A stretch of 64,000 nt of DNA from Burkholderia sp. MS389 (GCF_016899425.1 NZ_CP045994.1:2418001-2482000); one strand, 5' to 3'; counted from the stretch's first letter, positions 35,970 to 45,423 are shown. The notes: generated by a model from the sequence alone, not told the origin. Numbers and translations are program-made.

Positions 35970-36773
35970 TTGAAAAAACTGAACACCGCATTCGGCGCGT
36001 TGCTCGCCGTATCGTTCACGCTCACCGCGCACGCCGACCCCAACATCACCGCATCGGCGGCCTCGACGCCCCGGGACGGCTTCGATCGCATGACGTGGGA
36101 GATCACGCCCGAGGTCGTGCCGACCCAGGTCAACGCGAGCTACTACTGGGCCAACCAGTTGTCGTCGCAACATGGCGGCCACGCGATCTACACCGGTATC
36201 CAGCCACGCACGCAAAGCAGCAACGTGGTGATCTTCAGCGCGTTCGGCACCGGCACGACGCCGCTGTCGGCGAATTGCCGCGGCGGCGCCGACGGCGGCT
36301 CCGGCACCTCGTGCTCGATCGCCTACCCGTGGAAAACGGGCCACGCCTACCGGTTGCAGGTCACCGTGACGCAGGGTAATCGCAGCGACGGGCGCTCGAC
36401 CGTCGACGGCTTCATCACCGACGTCGCCACCGGCGCGACGACGCCGACCGGCAGCATTGCCGTGCCGGCCGACTGGGGCGGCCTGTCGAGTTCGGCTTAT
36501 CTGTTCGACGAGTACTTTCCGTTCAACGCCGCGTCGAGGGACCCGATGCAGCGGCCATGCGTGCCGTATGCGCGCTACATGACGTCGCTGCCGCATTTCT
36601 ATCTGAAGGACGTCGACTACCCGACGACCGAACGGTCGATCCGGCTGAATACGGGCCAGGACAAGTGCGCGGCGCTGTCGGGCACGCCGAACGCGCGGGC
36701 CACGCTGGTCAACACGACCACCTATCTGCTCGAGAACGGCTTCTTGCCCGGGAGCCCGGGCGCACCGAAATAA
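35970..36773 (+). CDS. Secreted protein of unknown function (possibly DUF3472-like)
   Basis: A 267-residue protein with a Sec signal peptide at 1-22 (KKLNTAFGALLAVSFTLTAHA, probable cleavage after AHA). The mature part is rich in Thr, Ser, Tyr and Trp and looks all-beta. Recognisable tracts are YYWANQL, HAIYTGIQPR, SCSIAYPWKTGHAYRLQV and FLPGSPGAPK. Four cysteines could form two disulfides. The pattern resembles DUF3472-type proteins, which I cannot confirm. TTG 35970 is the start because ACAGGAAA precedes it and the upstream frame is not signal-like. It is a single gene with its own terminator. Confidence 0.75.
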   Translation: MKKLNTAFGALLAVSFTLTAHADPNITASAASTPRDGFDRMTWEITPEVVPTQVNASYYWANQLSSQHGGHAIYTGIQPRTQSSNVVIFSAFGTGTTPLSANCRGGADGGSGTSCSIAYPWKTGHAYRLQVTVTQGNRSDGRSTVDGFITDVATGATTPTGSIAVPADWGGLSSSAYLFDEYFPFNAASRDPMQRPCVPYARYMTSLPHFYLKDVDYPTTERSIRLNTGQDKCAALSGTPNARATLVNTTTYLLENGFLPGSPGAPK

Positions 36774-36795
36774 CGAAGACGGACGCGAAAAACAA

Positions 36796-36821
36796 AAAAC
36801 CCGGCACGGAGCCGGGTTTTT
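36796..36821. terminator. Bidirectional terminator for the secreted-protein gene and tRNA-fMet
   Basis: AAAACCCGGC-ACGGA-GCCGGGTTTT plus T: 10-bp stem with A- and T-runs. It can end both the + gene and the - strand tRNA transcript. Confidence 0.92.
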
Positions 36822-36872
36822 CGTAGACGAAGTGCGCATCGGTCAATTGCGCGGCACATCGCCTGGTGTGCT

Positions 36873-36949
36873 TGGTTGCGGGGACAGGATTTGAACCTGT
36901 GACCTTCGGGTTATGAGCCCGACGAGCTGCCAGACTGCTCCACCCCGCG
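36873..36949 (-). tRNA. Initiator tRNA-fMet (CAT anticodon)
   Basis: 77 nt including the encoded CCA. Starts CGCGGGGTGGAGCAG, anticodon loop CTCATAA. The mismatched C1-A72 pair and the three G-C pairs next to the anticodon (TCGGG/CCCGA) mark it as initiator rather than elongator. It closely matches E. coli tRNA-fMet. It has a strong promoter just upstream. Confidence 0.97.
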
Positions 36950-36961
36950 TCAGAGAAATAA

Positions 36962-36990
36962 ATTATAGGGTGAGGAAGTACTCACGTCAA
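36962..36990 (-). promoter_or_regulatory. Strong sigma-70 promoter of tRNA-fMet
   Basis: Minus strand TTGACG (36985-36990), 17-bp spacer, TATAAT (36962-36967), with the tRNA 5' end 12 bases past the -10. Confidence 0.92.
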
Positions 36991-37132
36991 TACTTTTGTC
37001 ACAATTTCTGCTTCCGTTGCCCAAGCGGCGATGCGTGACACATGCGCGAGCCCGCATGACGCACGCGTTCGCACCCCATGCTCGCGGTAAGATGGCGGCC
37101 TTCGCATTCACGCCGCACGCACCCTCCCGTTC

Positions 37133-37909
37133 ATGAAAATCGCCACCTGGAACGTCAACTCGCTCAACGTCCGCAAACAGCACGTGCTCGACTGGCTCGC
37201 GCAAAGCGGCGCCGACGTACTGTGCCTGCAGGAACTGAAGCTGCCGGACGAGAAATTCCCGCGCGCCGATCTCGAGGCGGCCGGCTACCGCAGTTGGTTC
37301 ACCGGCCAGAAGACCTACAACGGCGTCGCGATCCTCGTGCGCGACACGCTCGCCGTCGACGAATCGGACGTCGTGCGCAACATCCCCGGCTTCGAGGATT
37401 CGCAGCAGCGCGTGATCGCCGCGACGGTCGACGGCGTGCGCATCGTGTCCGCGTATTTTCCGAACGGCCAGGCGCTCGACTCCGACAAGTTCGTCTACAA
37501 GATGCAGTGGCTCGACGCGCTGCAGGCGTGGCTGCGCACCGAGCTGCAGCGCTACCCGAAGCTCGCGCTGCTCGGCGACTACAACATCGCGCCGGAAGAC
37601 CGCGACGTGCACGATCCCGCGAAATGGGAAGGCCAGAATCTCGTGTCGCCGCAGGAGCGCGCGCATTTCACGCAGTTGATCGAACTCGGCTTCGTCGATG
37701 CGTTCCGTCGCTTCGAACAGCCCGAGAAAACCTTCACGTGGTGGGACTACCGGATGATGGCGTTCCGCCGCAACGCGGGGCTGCGCATCGATCACATCCT
37801 GCTGTCGCCGGCGCTCGCGGCGACCTGCGCGTCGTGCGAGGTCGATCGCGTGCCGCGCACGTGGGAACAGCCGTCCGACCACACGCCGGTCGTCGCGGTC
37901 GTCGGCTGA
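37133..37909 (+). CDS. xthA: Exodeoxyribonuclease III
   Basis: AP endonuclease and 3'-exonuclease of base-excision repair. The 258-residue protein (E. coli 268) is in the EEP fold with WNVNSLN at 5-11, the metal Glu in LQELKL near 33-38, the Tyr in SAYFPNG near 108, Asp and Asn in GDYNIAPED near 147-155, and the catalytic DHILLS near 218-223 and SDHTPV near 248-253. All catalytic residues are intact. No clear ribosome site before ATG 37133, but the N-terminus is exact for the family. A hairpin follows. Confidence 0.97.
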   Translation: MKIATWNVNSLNVRKQHVLDWLAQSGADVLCLQELKLPDEKFPRADLEAAGYRSWFTGQKTYNGVAILVRDTLAVDESDVVRNIPGFEDSQQRVIAATVDGVRIVSAYFPNGQALDSDKFVYKMQWLDALQAWLRTELQRYPKLALLGDYNIAPEDRDVHDPAKWEGQNLVSPQERAHFTQLIELGFVDAFRRFEQPEKTFTWWDYRMMAFRRNAGLRIDHILLSPALAATCASCEVDRVPRTWEQPSDHTPVVAVVG

Positions 37910-37916
37910 TCGTTCA

Positions 37917-37943
37917 GGGCCTGTTCACGCCGATAACAGGCCC
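37917..37943. terminator. Hairpin between convergent xthA and the oligopeptidase gene
   Basis: GGGCCTGTT and AACAGGCCC form a perfect 9-bp stem around a 9-base loop, eight bases past the xthA stop. No T-run. Confidence 0.55.
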
Positions 37944-37961
37944 CAGGCCGCCCGCGCGCGA

Positions 37962-40070
37962 TCAGCGCCGCGCGGGCGCCGGCCCGAGATGGGCCCACAG
38001 AAAGCCGAATTCGGCTGCGTCGGCTTCCGCGCGTTCGAGATCGTCGGCGCTGCCGTGGCCGCCGTCGGTGTTCTCCCAGTACCACACCCGTTCGTGACCG
38101 AGCGCCTGCATGCGTGCGGCCATCTTGCGCGCATGAGCGGGATGCACGCGGTCGTCGCGGGTCGACGTCGTCAGCAACAACGGCGGATATGCGACGCCTT
38201 CGCGCACGCGGTGATATGGCGAATACGCGGCCAGCGCCGCGCCTTCGCGCGGATCGTCCGGGTCGCCGTATTCGTCGAGCCATGCGGCGCCCGCGTGCAG
38301 CTTCGGATAGCGCTGCATGTCGAGCAGCGGCACGCGGCACAGCACCGCGCCGAACAGCTCCGGCCGCTGCATCATGCACGCGGCGACCAGCAGCCCGCCG
38401 TTGCTGCCGCCCTCGATTCCGAGTTGCGCGGCGGTCGTCACGCCGGTCGCGGCCAAGTCCTCGGCGACCGCGATGAAATCGTCGAACGAACGCTGCCGAT
38501 GTTCGCGCTGCGCGTCGACGTGCCAGCGCGGCCCGAATTCGCCGCCGCCCCGGATGTGCGCGAACGCCATCACGCCGCCGCGTTCGAGCCAGCCGATGCC
38601 GAACGCATCGCTGTAGCCCGGCAGGTTCGGAATCGCGAAGCCGCCGTAGCCTGACAGCAGGCACGGCCGCGCGACACGCGCCCTGCCTTCCGGTGCATCG
38701 AGGGCATCGCGCGGACCGATCAACGTGTACGGCACCACCGTGCCGTCGCGCGAACGCGCGCTCGCGCGGCGGACGACGAGCCCGGCCGCATCGAACTGCA
38801 CCGGCGGCCGGTCGAGCAGCACGCGGCGCGACGGCGCATCGTCCGCGCGATCGGCAAGATCGGCCAGCCAGCATTCGGGCGGATCGAGATAGGTGTCGAC
38901 GTCGACGTACACCTCGTCGTTCAGCGTCGACTCGACGGGTTCGACGTCGATCTGCGCGTCGCCCGGCCAGTCGAACGGCCGCGCGTCCCACGTCCATGAC
39001 CCGTCTTCTGCTTGCTTCGGCTGCCACAGCATCGTGCGGTTGTGCACGTCGTCGAGCCAGCTCGCGATCAGCATCGTGCGCGTGTGCGTCCACGTACAGG
39101 CGGACGTCGTCGGGCGCGGCGCGAACAACGTCGTGAATTCGCGCGCACCGGCGAGGAACGCCTGCTCGCGGATCGCGAGCAGCGAGCCGCCCGCGTGGCG
39201 CACGCCGTTGCAGTCCCAGTCGAGGCGCGGCTCCAGCACGAGCCAGCCTTCCCAGAACCCGACCTCGACATGCGTCGGCACGTCGTAGCGCGCCCACTCG
39301 CCTGCGTCGGTCAGCCGGTACGCGTGCGCGTCGAAGAAGTCGACGCTGCGCCACGCGACGTGGCGGCGGTCGATCGGGTCGTACCATGCGCCGGCGCTGA
39401 TGTCGTCCGGCTCGCCGCTGAACACGACGGGCGCATCGGCGAGCGCGGTGCCGCGTACCCAGCGCCGCGCTTCATACGGATAACCGGCCGCGGTCGCATG
39501 CGCTTCGCCGCGATCCCAGCTCACGTACACGGTGTCGCGGTCGATCCAGCCGACCGTGTGATGGCCCGGCGCGTCGATCGTGAACCCGCCGTCGACGAAC
39601 CGCCGCTCGACGAGATCGAATTCGCGCACGACGACCGCGTCGGCGCCGCCCGGCGACAGCGACAGCAGCACGCGATCGCCGTCCGGATACAGGATCGCGT
39701 CCTGCTCGAACACCCACGATTCGCCCTCTTCGGCGCCGAGCGCGTCGACGTCGAGCAGCGTTTCCCACGCCGGCTGGCCGGCCCGCCAGTCGGCCCAGCG
39801 CGTGCGGCGCCACAGTCCCTTTGGATGGAGATCGTCCTGCCACAGGTCGTATGCCCAGTCGCGCCAACGGGTCGGAATCACCGGGCGTTCGCGCGGCAGA
39901 TACGCTTTCGCGAGACGCGCGGTCAACGCACGATATTCATCGTCGTCGCGCAGCGCGGCGCGCGTGCGCGCATTCTGCTCGTCGACCCACGTGCGGGCGC
40001 GCTTGCTGTCGAGTGCTTCGAGGAAACGGAACGGGTCGGCCCCGGCGGGCCAGCGGAAGGAGTCGGACAT
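37962..40070 (-). CDS. Prolyl oligopeptidase family serine peptidase (S9A)
   Basis: Serine peptidase with a seven-bladed propeller that gates an alpha/beta-hydrolase domain; S9A enzymes cut short peptides after proline. The 702-residue protein has the propeller at about 60-415 and the hydrolase from about 430, with nucleophile Ser in EGGSNGGLLV near 549, Asp in STRDDRVHP near 635 and His in GGHGS near 671. It starts with FRWPAGADPFRFLEALDSKRARTWV, the helical head typical of S9A. There is no signal peptide, so it is probably cytoplasmic. ATG 40070 fits the family; the frame is open to 40091. A single gene, substrate unknown. Confidence 0.92.
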   Translation of the reverse strand: MSDSFRWPAGADPFRFLEALDSKRARTWVDEQNARTRAALRDDDEYRALTARLAKAYLPRERPVIPTRWRDWAYDLWQDDLHPKGLWRRTRWADWRAGQPAWETLLDVDALGAEEGESWVFEQDAILYPDGDRVLLSLSPGGADAVVVREFDLVERRFVDGGFTIDAPGHHTVGWIDRDTVYVSWDRGEAHATAAGYPYEARRWVRGTALADAPVVFSGEPDDISAGAWYDPIDRRHVAWRSVDFFDAHAYRLTDAGEWARYDVPTHVEVGFWEGWLVLEPRLDWDCNGVRHAGGSLLAIREQAFLAGAREFTTLFAPRPTTSACTWTHTRTMLIASWLDDVHNRTMLWQPKQAEDGSWTWDARPFDWPGDAQIDVEPVESTLNDEVYVDVDTYLDPPECWLADLADRADDAPSRRVLLDRPPVQFDAAGLVVRRASARSRDGTVVPYTLIGPRDALDAPEGRARVARPCLLSGYGGFAIPNLPGYSDAFGIGWLERGGVMAFAHIRGGGEFGPRWHVDAQREHRQRSFDDFIAVAEDLAATGVTTAAQLGIEGGSNGGLLVAACMMQRPELFGAVLCRVPLLDMQRYPKLHAGAAWLDEYGDPDDPREGAALAAYSPYHRVREGVAYPPLLLTTSTRDDRVHPAHARKMAARMQALGHERVWYWENTDGGHGSADDLERAEADAAEFGFLWAHLGPAPARR

Positions 40071-40162
40071 GGAGGATCGGCGGGATGGCAAACGGCGTGC
40101 AAACCGCGATTATGTCCGATCGCGGCATGCGCGGGCCCGCGCATGCCGCGAATCGTGCTCGG

Positions 40163-41677
40163 TCAGGGCTCCAGATGGAGTTCCTGGATCTTGCGCGTGA
40201 TCGTGTTGCGGCCGATGCCGAGCCGCTCCGCGGCTTCGACCTTGCGGCCGCGCGTGAAGTCGAGCGCCTCGCGGATCACGGCCGCCTCGAAGCGGCGTGC
40301 GAGTTCGTCCATCACGTCGGCCGAGTTCTCGCGCAACAGCCGCGCGACTTCAGTGCGCAGCCCGTGCTCCCACAGCGGGTAGCCGGTCGGCGCGCTGCCG
40401 TTCGCCGCGCTCGCGACCGGCGCGGCCGTCGGCGCTGCACCGATCGCGGCAGGCGCCGCCGTCGCGTGGCTGCTGCTACCGTGCACGTCCGCGCCGTCGC
40501 CCGTCGCGACGACCGGCGCACCGGCCGGCACGAGGTCGGGCGGCAGGTCCTTGATCTCGACCGTCTGCGCGGGCGCCATCACGGTCAGCCAGTTCGCGAG
40601 ATTCTCGAGCTGCCGCACGTTGCCGGGAAACGGCAGCGACGTCAGGTACGCGAGCGCGTCGTCGGACACGCGCTTCGGCTCGACGCCGAGATCGCGCGCG
40701 CTCTTCTGCAGGAAGTGGCGCGTGAGCAGCGCGATGTCCTCGCTGCGTTCGCGCAGCGGCGGCAGACGCAGCCGGATCACGTTGAGCCGGTGGTAAAGGT
40801 CCTCGCGGAACAGCCCCTGCCGCACGCGCGACTCGAGATTCTGGTGCGTCGCCGCGATCACGCGTACGTTCGCGCGCAGCGGGTTGTGACCGCCTACGCG
40901 ATAGAACTGCCCGTCCGACAACACGCGCAACAGGCGCGTCTGCAGGTCGAACGGCATGTCGCCGATTTCATCGAGGAACAGCGTGCCGTTCTCGGCCTGC
41001 TCGAAGCGGCCCTGCCGCGTCGTCTGCGCGCCGGTGAACGCGCCGCGCTCATGGCCGAACAGTTCGGATTCGAGCAGATCCTTCGGAATCGCCGCCGTGT
41101 TCAGCGCGATGAACGGCCCGTTCGCGCGCGGGCTGTGACGGTGCAGCGCCCGCGCGACGAGCTCCTTGCCGGTGCCCGACTCGCCGGTGATCAGCACGGT
41201 CGCGGCCGAATGCGACAGCCGCCCGATCGCGCGGAACATGTCCTGCATTGCGGGCGCCTGGCCGAGCATCTCGGGCGCCTCGGCCACGCGCTCGTCCTGC
41301 GGCGCGCCGCCGCGCAGACTTTCTTCCACCGCGCGACGGATCAGCTCGACCGCCTTGTCGACGTCGAACGGCTTCGCGAGATATTCGAACGCGCCGCCCT
41401 GGAACGCGGCGACGGCGCTGTCGAGATCGGAGAACGCCGTCATGATGATGACGGGCAGGCCCGGCAGCCGCTCGTGCATCGCCTGCAGCAATTCGAGGCC
41501 CGAGCCGCCCGGCATCCGGATGTCGGACACGAGCACCTGCGGCGTCTCGTGGTCGAGCGCGGCCAGCGCGTCGCGCACGTTCGCGAAGCTCTTCGTCGCG
41601 AAGCTGTCCCGGGCGAGTGCCTTTTCAAGCACCCAGCGGATCGATTGGTCGTCGTCTACTATCCAGATCGGCTTCAT
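40163..41677 (-). CDS. ntrC: Nitrogen regulation response regulator NtrC (NR-I)
   Basis: Sigma-54 enhancer-binding activator of nitrogen-starvation genes, including glnA. The 504-residue protein (E. coli 469) has the receiver domain (about 1-120; Asp in [10 protein letters not shown] near 53, Lys in LAKPFD near 103), the AAA+ domain (about 150-375) with Walker A GESGTGKE near 172, GAFTGA near 223 and Walker [11 protein letters not shown] near 242, and a C-terminal Fis-type HTH (about 465-500; [19 protein letters not shown]). A Ala/Pro-rich linker of about 60 residues before the HTH accounts for the extra length. It follows ntrB by 37 bases. Confidence 0.97.
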   Translation of the reverse strand: MKPIWIVDDDQSIRWVLEKALARDSFATKSFANVRDALAALDHETPQVLVSDIRMPGGSGLELLQAMHERLPGLPVIIMTAFSDLDSAVAAFQGGAFEYLAKPFDVDKAVELIRRAVEESLRGGAPQDERVAEAPEMLGQAPAMQDMFRAIGRLSHSAATVLITGESGTGKELVARALHRHSPRANGPFIALNTAAIPKDLLESELFGHERGAFTGAQTTRQGRFEQAENGTLFLDEIGDMPFDLQTRLLRVLSDGQFYRVGGHNPLRANVRVIAATHQNLESRVRQGLFREDLYHRLNVIRLRLPPLRERSEDIALLTRHFLQKSARDLGVEPKRVSDDALAYLTSLPFPGNVRQLENLANWLTVMAPAQTVEIKDLPPDLVPAGAPVVATGDGADVHGSSSHATAAPAAIGAAPTAAPVASAANGSAPTGYPLWEHGLRTEVARLLRENSADVMDELARRFEAAVIREALDFTRGRKVEAAERLGIGRNTITRKIQELHLEP

Positions 41678-41714
41678 AGGTCGGTCAGGTATGGGTGAAT
41701 CGCAATGCCGCCGC

Positions 41715-42857
41715 TCAATGGTCGAGCGGCAGCAGAATCTGAAATTCGGTACGTCCGGGCCGGCTTTCGACCTCGATCATCCCGTCGTGCTGCTGGACAA
41801 ACGTCTGCGCGAGCGTGAGGCCGAGGCCGCTGCCGTCGTCGCGTCCGGACACGAGCGGGTAGAAGATCCGGTCGCGGATCTCCTCCGGAATGCCGGGCCC
41901 GTTATCGACCACGTGCAAGTCCAGTGCCAGCTTGTACAGACGCTTCGCGATCGTGATCTTGCGCGCGATGCGCGTGCGCAGCTCGATCTTCGCGTCGCCC
42001 TGCGCGATCCGTTCGCGCAGCGCCTGCGCGGCATTACGCACGATGTTCAGCAGCGCCTGGATCAACTGCTCCTTGTCGCCGCGCAGGTCCGGCACGCTCA
42101 CGTCGTAATCGCGCTCGATCGTGAGCCCGCGCGGGAATTCCGCGAGCATCACCGCGCGTACGCGTTCGCATACTTCATGGATGTTCACGTCGCCGACGAT
42201 GTGCGGATGCCGGTGCGGCTCCAGCAACCGGTCGACGAGCGTCTGCAGGCGGTCGGACTCCTTGATGATCACCTGCGTGTATTCGCGCAATTCACCGCGC
42301 TCGCGCTCGCCCAGTTCGAATTCGAGCAGCTGGGCTGCGCCGCGAATGCCGCCGAGCGGGTTCTTGATCTCGTGCGCGAGATTGCGGATCAGTTGCTTGT
42401 TGACCGCGGTCAGGTCGTGGATGCGCTCTTCCCGATCGGTGCGCGACTGCCGTTCGTTCTCGAACAGCTCGACGAGCACGAAATCGGGCGCGCTCTCGAG
42501 GAAGCCGACGATCGCATGCACGTGCAGCGGTTCGCGGCCGGGCCGATCGAGCACGGTATCGAGGTGCGTCGCGTGAAAGCGTTCCTGGCCGATCGCGGTG
42601 ATCGTCGACGCGAGCTCGTTCGCGTTCGGGAAAATCTCGCCCCACGGCCGCTGCGCGAGCTGCCGCCGCGAGATGTCGAGCATTGCCTCCGCGGACGGGT
42701 TCGCGAACGCGACCCGCAGCGTCTTGCGGTCGAGCACGATCACGACCGTCGGCAGCGCTTCGAGCCCCGCCAGCAGACCCGAGCGCGCGAGCCGCTCGTC
42801 GTCCGTCAGTCGTTCGGGCTGCCCCGTTTTCGCCTTGATCAGATTCTTCAGAACCAT
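41715..42857 (-). CDS. ntrB: Nitrogen regulation sensor kinase NtrB (NR-II)
   Basis: Soluble kinase/phosphatase that phosphorylates NtrC under nitrogen limitation and is controlled by PII. The 380-residue protein (E. coli 349) has an N-terminal PAS (about 30-145; LRVAFANPSAEAMLD), the H-box NLAHEIKNPLGG near 168, and the ATPase domain with NIVRNAAQAL near 273, VDNGPGI near 322 and GSGLGLTLAQ near 350. No membrane segment, as expected. It lies between glnA and ntrC in the classical glnA-ntrB-ntrC order; a terminator sits between glnA and ntrB. Confidence 0.97.
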   Translation of the reverse strand: MVLKNLIKAKTGQPERLTDDERLARSGLLAGLEALPTVVIVLDRKTLRVAFANPSAEAMLDISRRQLAQRPWGEIFPNANELASTITAIGQERFHATHLDTVLDRPGREPLHVHAIVGFLESAPDFVLVELFENERQSRTDREERIHDLTAVNKQLIRNLAHEIKNPLGGIRGAAQLLEFELGERERGELREYTQVIIKESDRLQTLVDRLLEPHRHPHIVGDVNIHEVCERVRAVMLAEFPRGLTIERDYDVSVPDLRGDKEQLIQALLNIVRNAAQALRERIAQGDAKIELRTRIARKITIAKRLYKLALDLHVVDNGPGIPEEIRDRIFYPLVSGRDDGSGLGLTLAQTFVQQHDGMIEVESRPGRTEFQILLPLDH

Positions 42858-42904
42858 CTGCGTGCTTGTCGCGCCTCACCGGGCAGAAAATGAAAATCGG
42901 CGGA

Positions 42905-42935
42905 ACAAAAAAGGGACGGCCGGACGCCGTCCCCT
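42905..42935 (-). terminator. Intrinsic terminator between glnA and ntrB
   Basis: On the minus strand GGGACGGC-GTCCG-GCCGTCCC is followed by TTTTTT: 8-bp stem, 5-base loop. It lies 83 bases after the glnA stop and 56 before ntrB, so ntrBC expression from the glnA promoter would be by read-through. Confidence 0.9.
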
Positions 42936-43017
42936 TTCAGACTCCGCCGTTCCCGCCGCGAGCCGCGCGACGGGAACGAACCGGCATGACGGCGCTGAAT
43001 CGAAGCGCCATCGCCGA

Positions 43018-44433
43018 TTAGAGCGAGTAGTACATCTCGAACTCGATCGGGTGCGTCGTCATGCGGAACTTCGCCAGCTCCTGCTCCTTCAGCGCGAGGT
43101 ACGCGTCGATCATGCTGTCCGTGAACACGCCGCCACGGGTCAGGAACTCGCGATCCTTGTCGAGCGCTTCGAGTGCCTGGTCGAGGCCCGCGCAGACGGT
43201 CGGGATCTTTGCATCCTCTTCCGGCGGCAGGTCGTACAGGTTCTTGTCCGCGGCTTCGCCGGGATGGATCTTGTTCTGGATCCCGTCGAGGCCGGCCATC
43301 ATCAGTGCCGTGAAGCACAGGTACGGGTTCGCCATCGGATCCGGGAAGCGCGTTTCGATACGGCGGCCCTTCGGGTTCGACACGTGCGGAATGCGGATCG
43401 ATGCCGAACGGTTGCGTGCCGAGTAAGCGAGCTTGACCGGTGCCTCGAAGTGCGGGACCAGACGCTTGTACGAGTTCGTCGTCGGGTTCGTGATCGCGTT
43501 CAGTGCACGGGCGTGCTTGATGATGCCGCCGATGTAGAACAGCGCCAGTTCCGACAGGCCGGCGTAGCCGTTGCCCGCGAACAGGTTCTGGCCGTCCTTC
43601 CAGATCGACTGGTGAACGTGCATGCCCGAACCGTTGTCGCCGACGACCGGCTTCGGCATGAACGTCGCCGTCTTGCCGTACGAGTGCGCGACGTTATGGA
43701 TGATGTACTTCGACCATTGCGTCCAGTCGGCGCGCTGAACCAGCGTCGAGAACTTCGTGCCGATTTCGTTCTGGCCCTGGCCCGCCACTTCGTGGTGGTG
43801 CACTTCGACCGGGATGCCGAGCTGTTCGAGCAGCAGGCACATTTCCGAACGCATGTCCTGGAACGTGTCGACCGGCGCGACCGGGAAGTAGCCGCCCTTC
43901 GTGCCCGGACGGTGGCCCGTGTTGCCGCCTTCGAATTCCTTGCCTGCCGACCACGGCGCTTCTTCCGAGTTGATCTTCACGAAGCAGCCCGACATGTCCG
44001 TGTTCCACTGGACCGAGTCGAAAATGAAGAATTCCGGTTCCGGACCGAAGTACGCCGTATCGCCGATACCCGTGCTCTTCAGGTACGCTTCGCCGCGCTT
44101 CGCGAGCGAACGCGGATCGCGCTCGTAGCCCTTGCCGTCGGCCGGCTCGACCACGTCGCAGGTCAGCACGAGGGTCGACTCTTCATAGAACGGGTCGACG
44201 AAGGCAGCGCTCGGATCCGGCATGAGCAGCATGTCCGACGCCTCGATGCCCTTCCAGCCCGCGATCGACGAACCGTCGAATGCATGACCGCTTTCGAACT
44301 TGTCTTCGTCAAACGCCGAAACCGGCACCGACACGTGCTGTTCCTTGCCGCGCGTATCCGTGAAGCGGAAATCGACAAACTTGACGTCCTCGTCCTTCAC
44401 GAGCTGCATGACGTCGGCGACGGTTTTACTCAT
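43018..44433 (-). CDS. glnA: Glutamine synthetase type I
   Basis: Makes glutamine from glutamate, ammonia and ATP; the main ammonia-assimilating enzyme. The 471-residue protein (E. coli 469) carries FDGSSIAGW near 50-58, the metal-ligand set in [11 protein letters not shown] (about 128-138) and [13 protein letters not shown] (about 210-222), GSGMHVHQS near 265, the ATP-binding NRSASIRIP near 340 and the adenylylation tyrosine in [10 protein letters not shown] (about 398), so it is the regulated beta-subtype form. The frame is open to 44571, but ATG 44433 is the family start. A sigma-54 promoter lies upstream at 44546. Confidence 0.98.
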   Translation of the reverse strand: MSKTVADVMQLVKDEDVKFVDFRFTDTRGKEQHVSVPVSAFDEDKFESGHAFDGSSIAGWKGIEASDMLLMPDPSAAFVDPFYEESTLVLTCDVVEPADGKGYERDPRSLAKRGEAYLKSTGIGDTAYFGPEPEFFIFDSVQWNTDMSGCFVKINSEEAPWSAGKEFEGGNTGHRPGTKGGYFPVAPVDTFQDMRSEMCLLLEQLGIPVEVHHHEVAGQGQNEIGTKFSTLVQRADWTQWSKYIIHNVAHSYGKTATFMPKPVVGDNGSGMHVHQSIWKDGQNLFAGNGYAGLSELALFYIGGIIKHARALNAITNPTTNSYKRLVPHFEAPVKLAYSARNRSASIRIPHVSNPKGRRIETRFPDPMANPYLCFTALMMAGLDGIQNKIHPGEAADKNLYDLPPEEDAKIPTVCAGLDQALEALDKDREFLTRGGVFTDSMIDAYLALKEQELAKFRMTTHPIEFEMYYSL

Positions 44434-44545
44434 AACCTCTTCTCCTGATTGAACAATTCCGGCGGACTGGGAAACCGCCTCGTTTATCGAGCTGACCGGG
44501 GTCTTGCTTTGGCGCAGCGCGCCCCGATTCGACCGAATTCTATAT

Positions 44546-44561
44546 AGCAGCTTCCGTGCCA
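44546..44561 (-). promoter_or_regulatory. Sigma-54 (RpoN) promoter of glnA
   Basis: Minus strand TGGCACGGAAGCTGCT: GG at -24 and GC at -12 are 10 bases apart, as required, and it closely matches TGGCACG-N4-TTGCW. It lies 112 bases before the glnA ATG. Confidence 0.9.
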
Positions 44562-44658
44562 ACCATCGCAAAACCGACGCGAATCACGCCGGCCCGCGCC
44601 GCAGCGGGGCTTCGCTGCGCGATTCCGGGGCCGGGCGCCGCACCGGCGATGGCGACGT

Positions 44659-44676
44659 CGCACCGATATGGTGCAA
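44659..44676. promoter_or_regulatory. NtrC-type enhancer site 1
   Basis: CGCACC-GATAT-GGTGCA, a near-perfect match to TGCACC-N5-GGTGCA. Centred about 130 bp upstream of the predicted glnA start, the usual distance for NtrC enhancers. Confidence 0.82.
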
Positions 44677-44728
44677 TCGATCGGACACATCCGCACAACG
44701 CGATCATTCTGGTGCACGCCGTCCATTC

Positions 44729-44745
44729 TGCACCGTTTTGGTGAG
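44729..44745. promoter_or_regulatory. NtrC-type enhancer site 2
   Basis: TGCACC-GTTTT-GGTGAG, a slightly degenerate match centred about 200 bp upstream of the glnA start, 70 bp (about seven helical turns) from site 1. A further half-site GGTGCAC is at 44711-44717. Confidence 0.72.
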
Positions 44746-44836
44746 CGTGTGTCCGGCGCGCGCCGTGCCGCATCCGGACGTTCGTGCAGCGACGTCGCGC
44801 TAGAATGGCCGTTTGACCGATACGGAGACCCCTGCC

Positions 44837-45301
44837 ATGAGTACGCTGGACCAGCTTTACGCGAAGGCCGACGAACGCCGCGCACAAGGCGCGCTCAACT
44901 ATGCCGGCGCGCTGCTGCCGGTCGAGGCATTCGAACTGCTGCAGCTCGATCCATCCGCGCGCCTCGTCGACGTGCGCACGCGCGCCGAGCTCGACTGGAT
45001 CGGCCGCCCGCTCGTCGGCGACGGCCAGTACCTGCACGTCGAATGGACGCGCTACCCGGGCGGCGTGCCGAACGCCGAATTCGTCAACGAACTGAAGGCG
45101 GCCCTCCCGGCCGATACGCCGATCCTGTTCCTGTGCCGCAGCGCCGCGCGCTCGAAGCTCGCGGCGGTCGCGTCCGCGCAGGCCGGCTTCACGAAGGCGT
45201 TCGACCTGCTCGAAGGCTTCGAAGGCGCGAAGGACGCCGAAGGCCACCGCAAGACGGTCGACGGCTGGTGCTTCCGCAAACTGCCGTGGATCGGCGCCTG
45301 A
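44837..45301 (+). CDS. Rhodanese-like domain protein
   Basis: Single-domain sulfurtransferase-type protein of 154 residues. The active-site cysteine lies in FLCRSAARSKLAA near residue 100, followed by the classical arginine-rich loop, and the fold markers ARLVDVRTRAELDWIG near 42-57 and GFTKAFDLLEGFEGAKD near 117-133 are present. It is cytoplasmic, without a signal peptide. GGAG lies ten bases before ATG 44837. It is a single gene divergent from glnA and ends in a hairpin. The sulfur donor and acceptor cannot be told from sequence. Confidence 0.93.
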   Translation: MSTLDQLYAKADERRAQGALNYAGALLPVEAFELLQLDPSARLVDVRTRAELDWIGRPLVGDGQYLHVEWTRYPGGVPNAEFVNELKAALPADTPILFLCRSAARSKLAAVASAQAGFTKAFDLLEGFEGAKDAEGHRKTVDGWCFRKLPWIGA

Positions 45302-45364
45302 CGGCGCGCCGCGCCCGCCGGTTGCGACAGCCTCATCGTCGAGCCGGGCGATGACATGCCGATG

Positions 45365-45394
45365 ACGGGCCGCGTTGCGCGGCCCGTTGCTTTT
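45365..45394 (+). terminator. Terminator after the rhodanese gene
   Basis: ACGGGCCGCG-TTG-CGCGGCCCGT: a perfect 10-bp stem followed by TGCTTTT. A weaker T-run than usual. Confidence 0.7.
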
Positions 45395-45423
45395 GGTGCG
45401 GCCGGGTTGTTGCAGGCCGCCGC

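Noticed and set aside
36873-36949. tRNA as elongator Met
   Set aside because: The unpaired C1-A72 end and GGG/CCC anticodon stem are initiator-specific.
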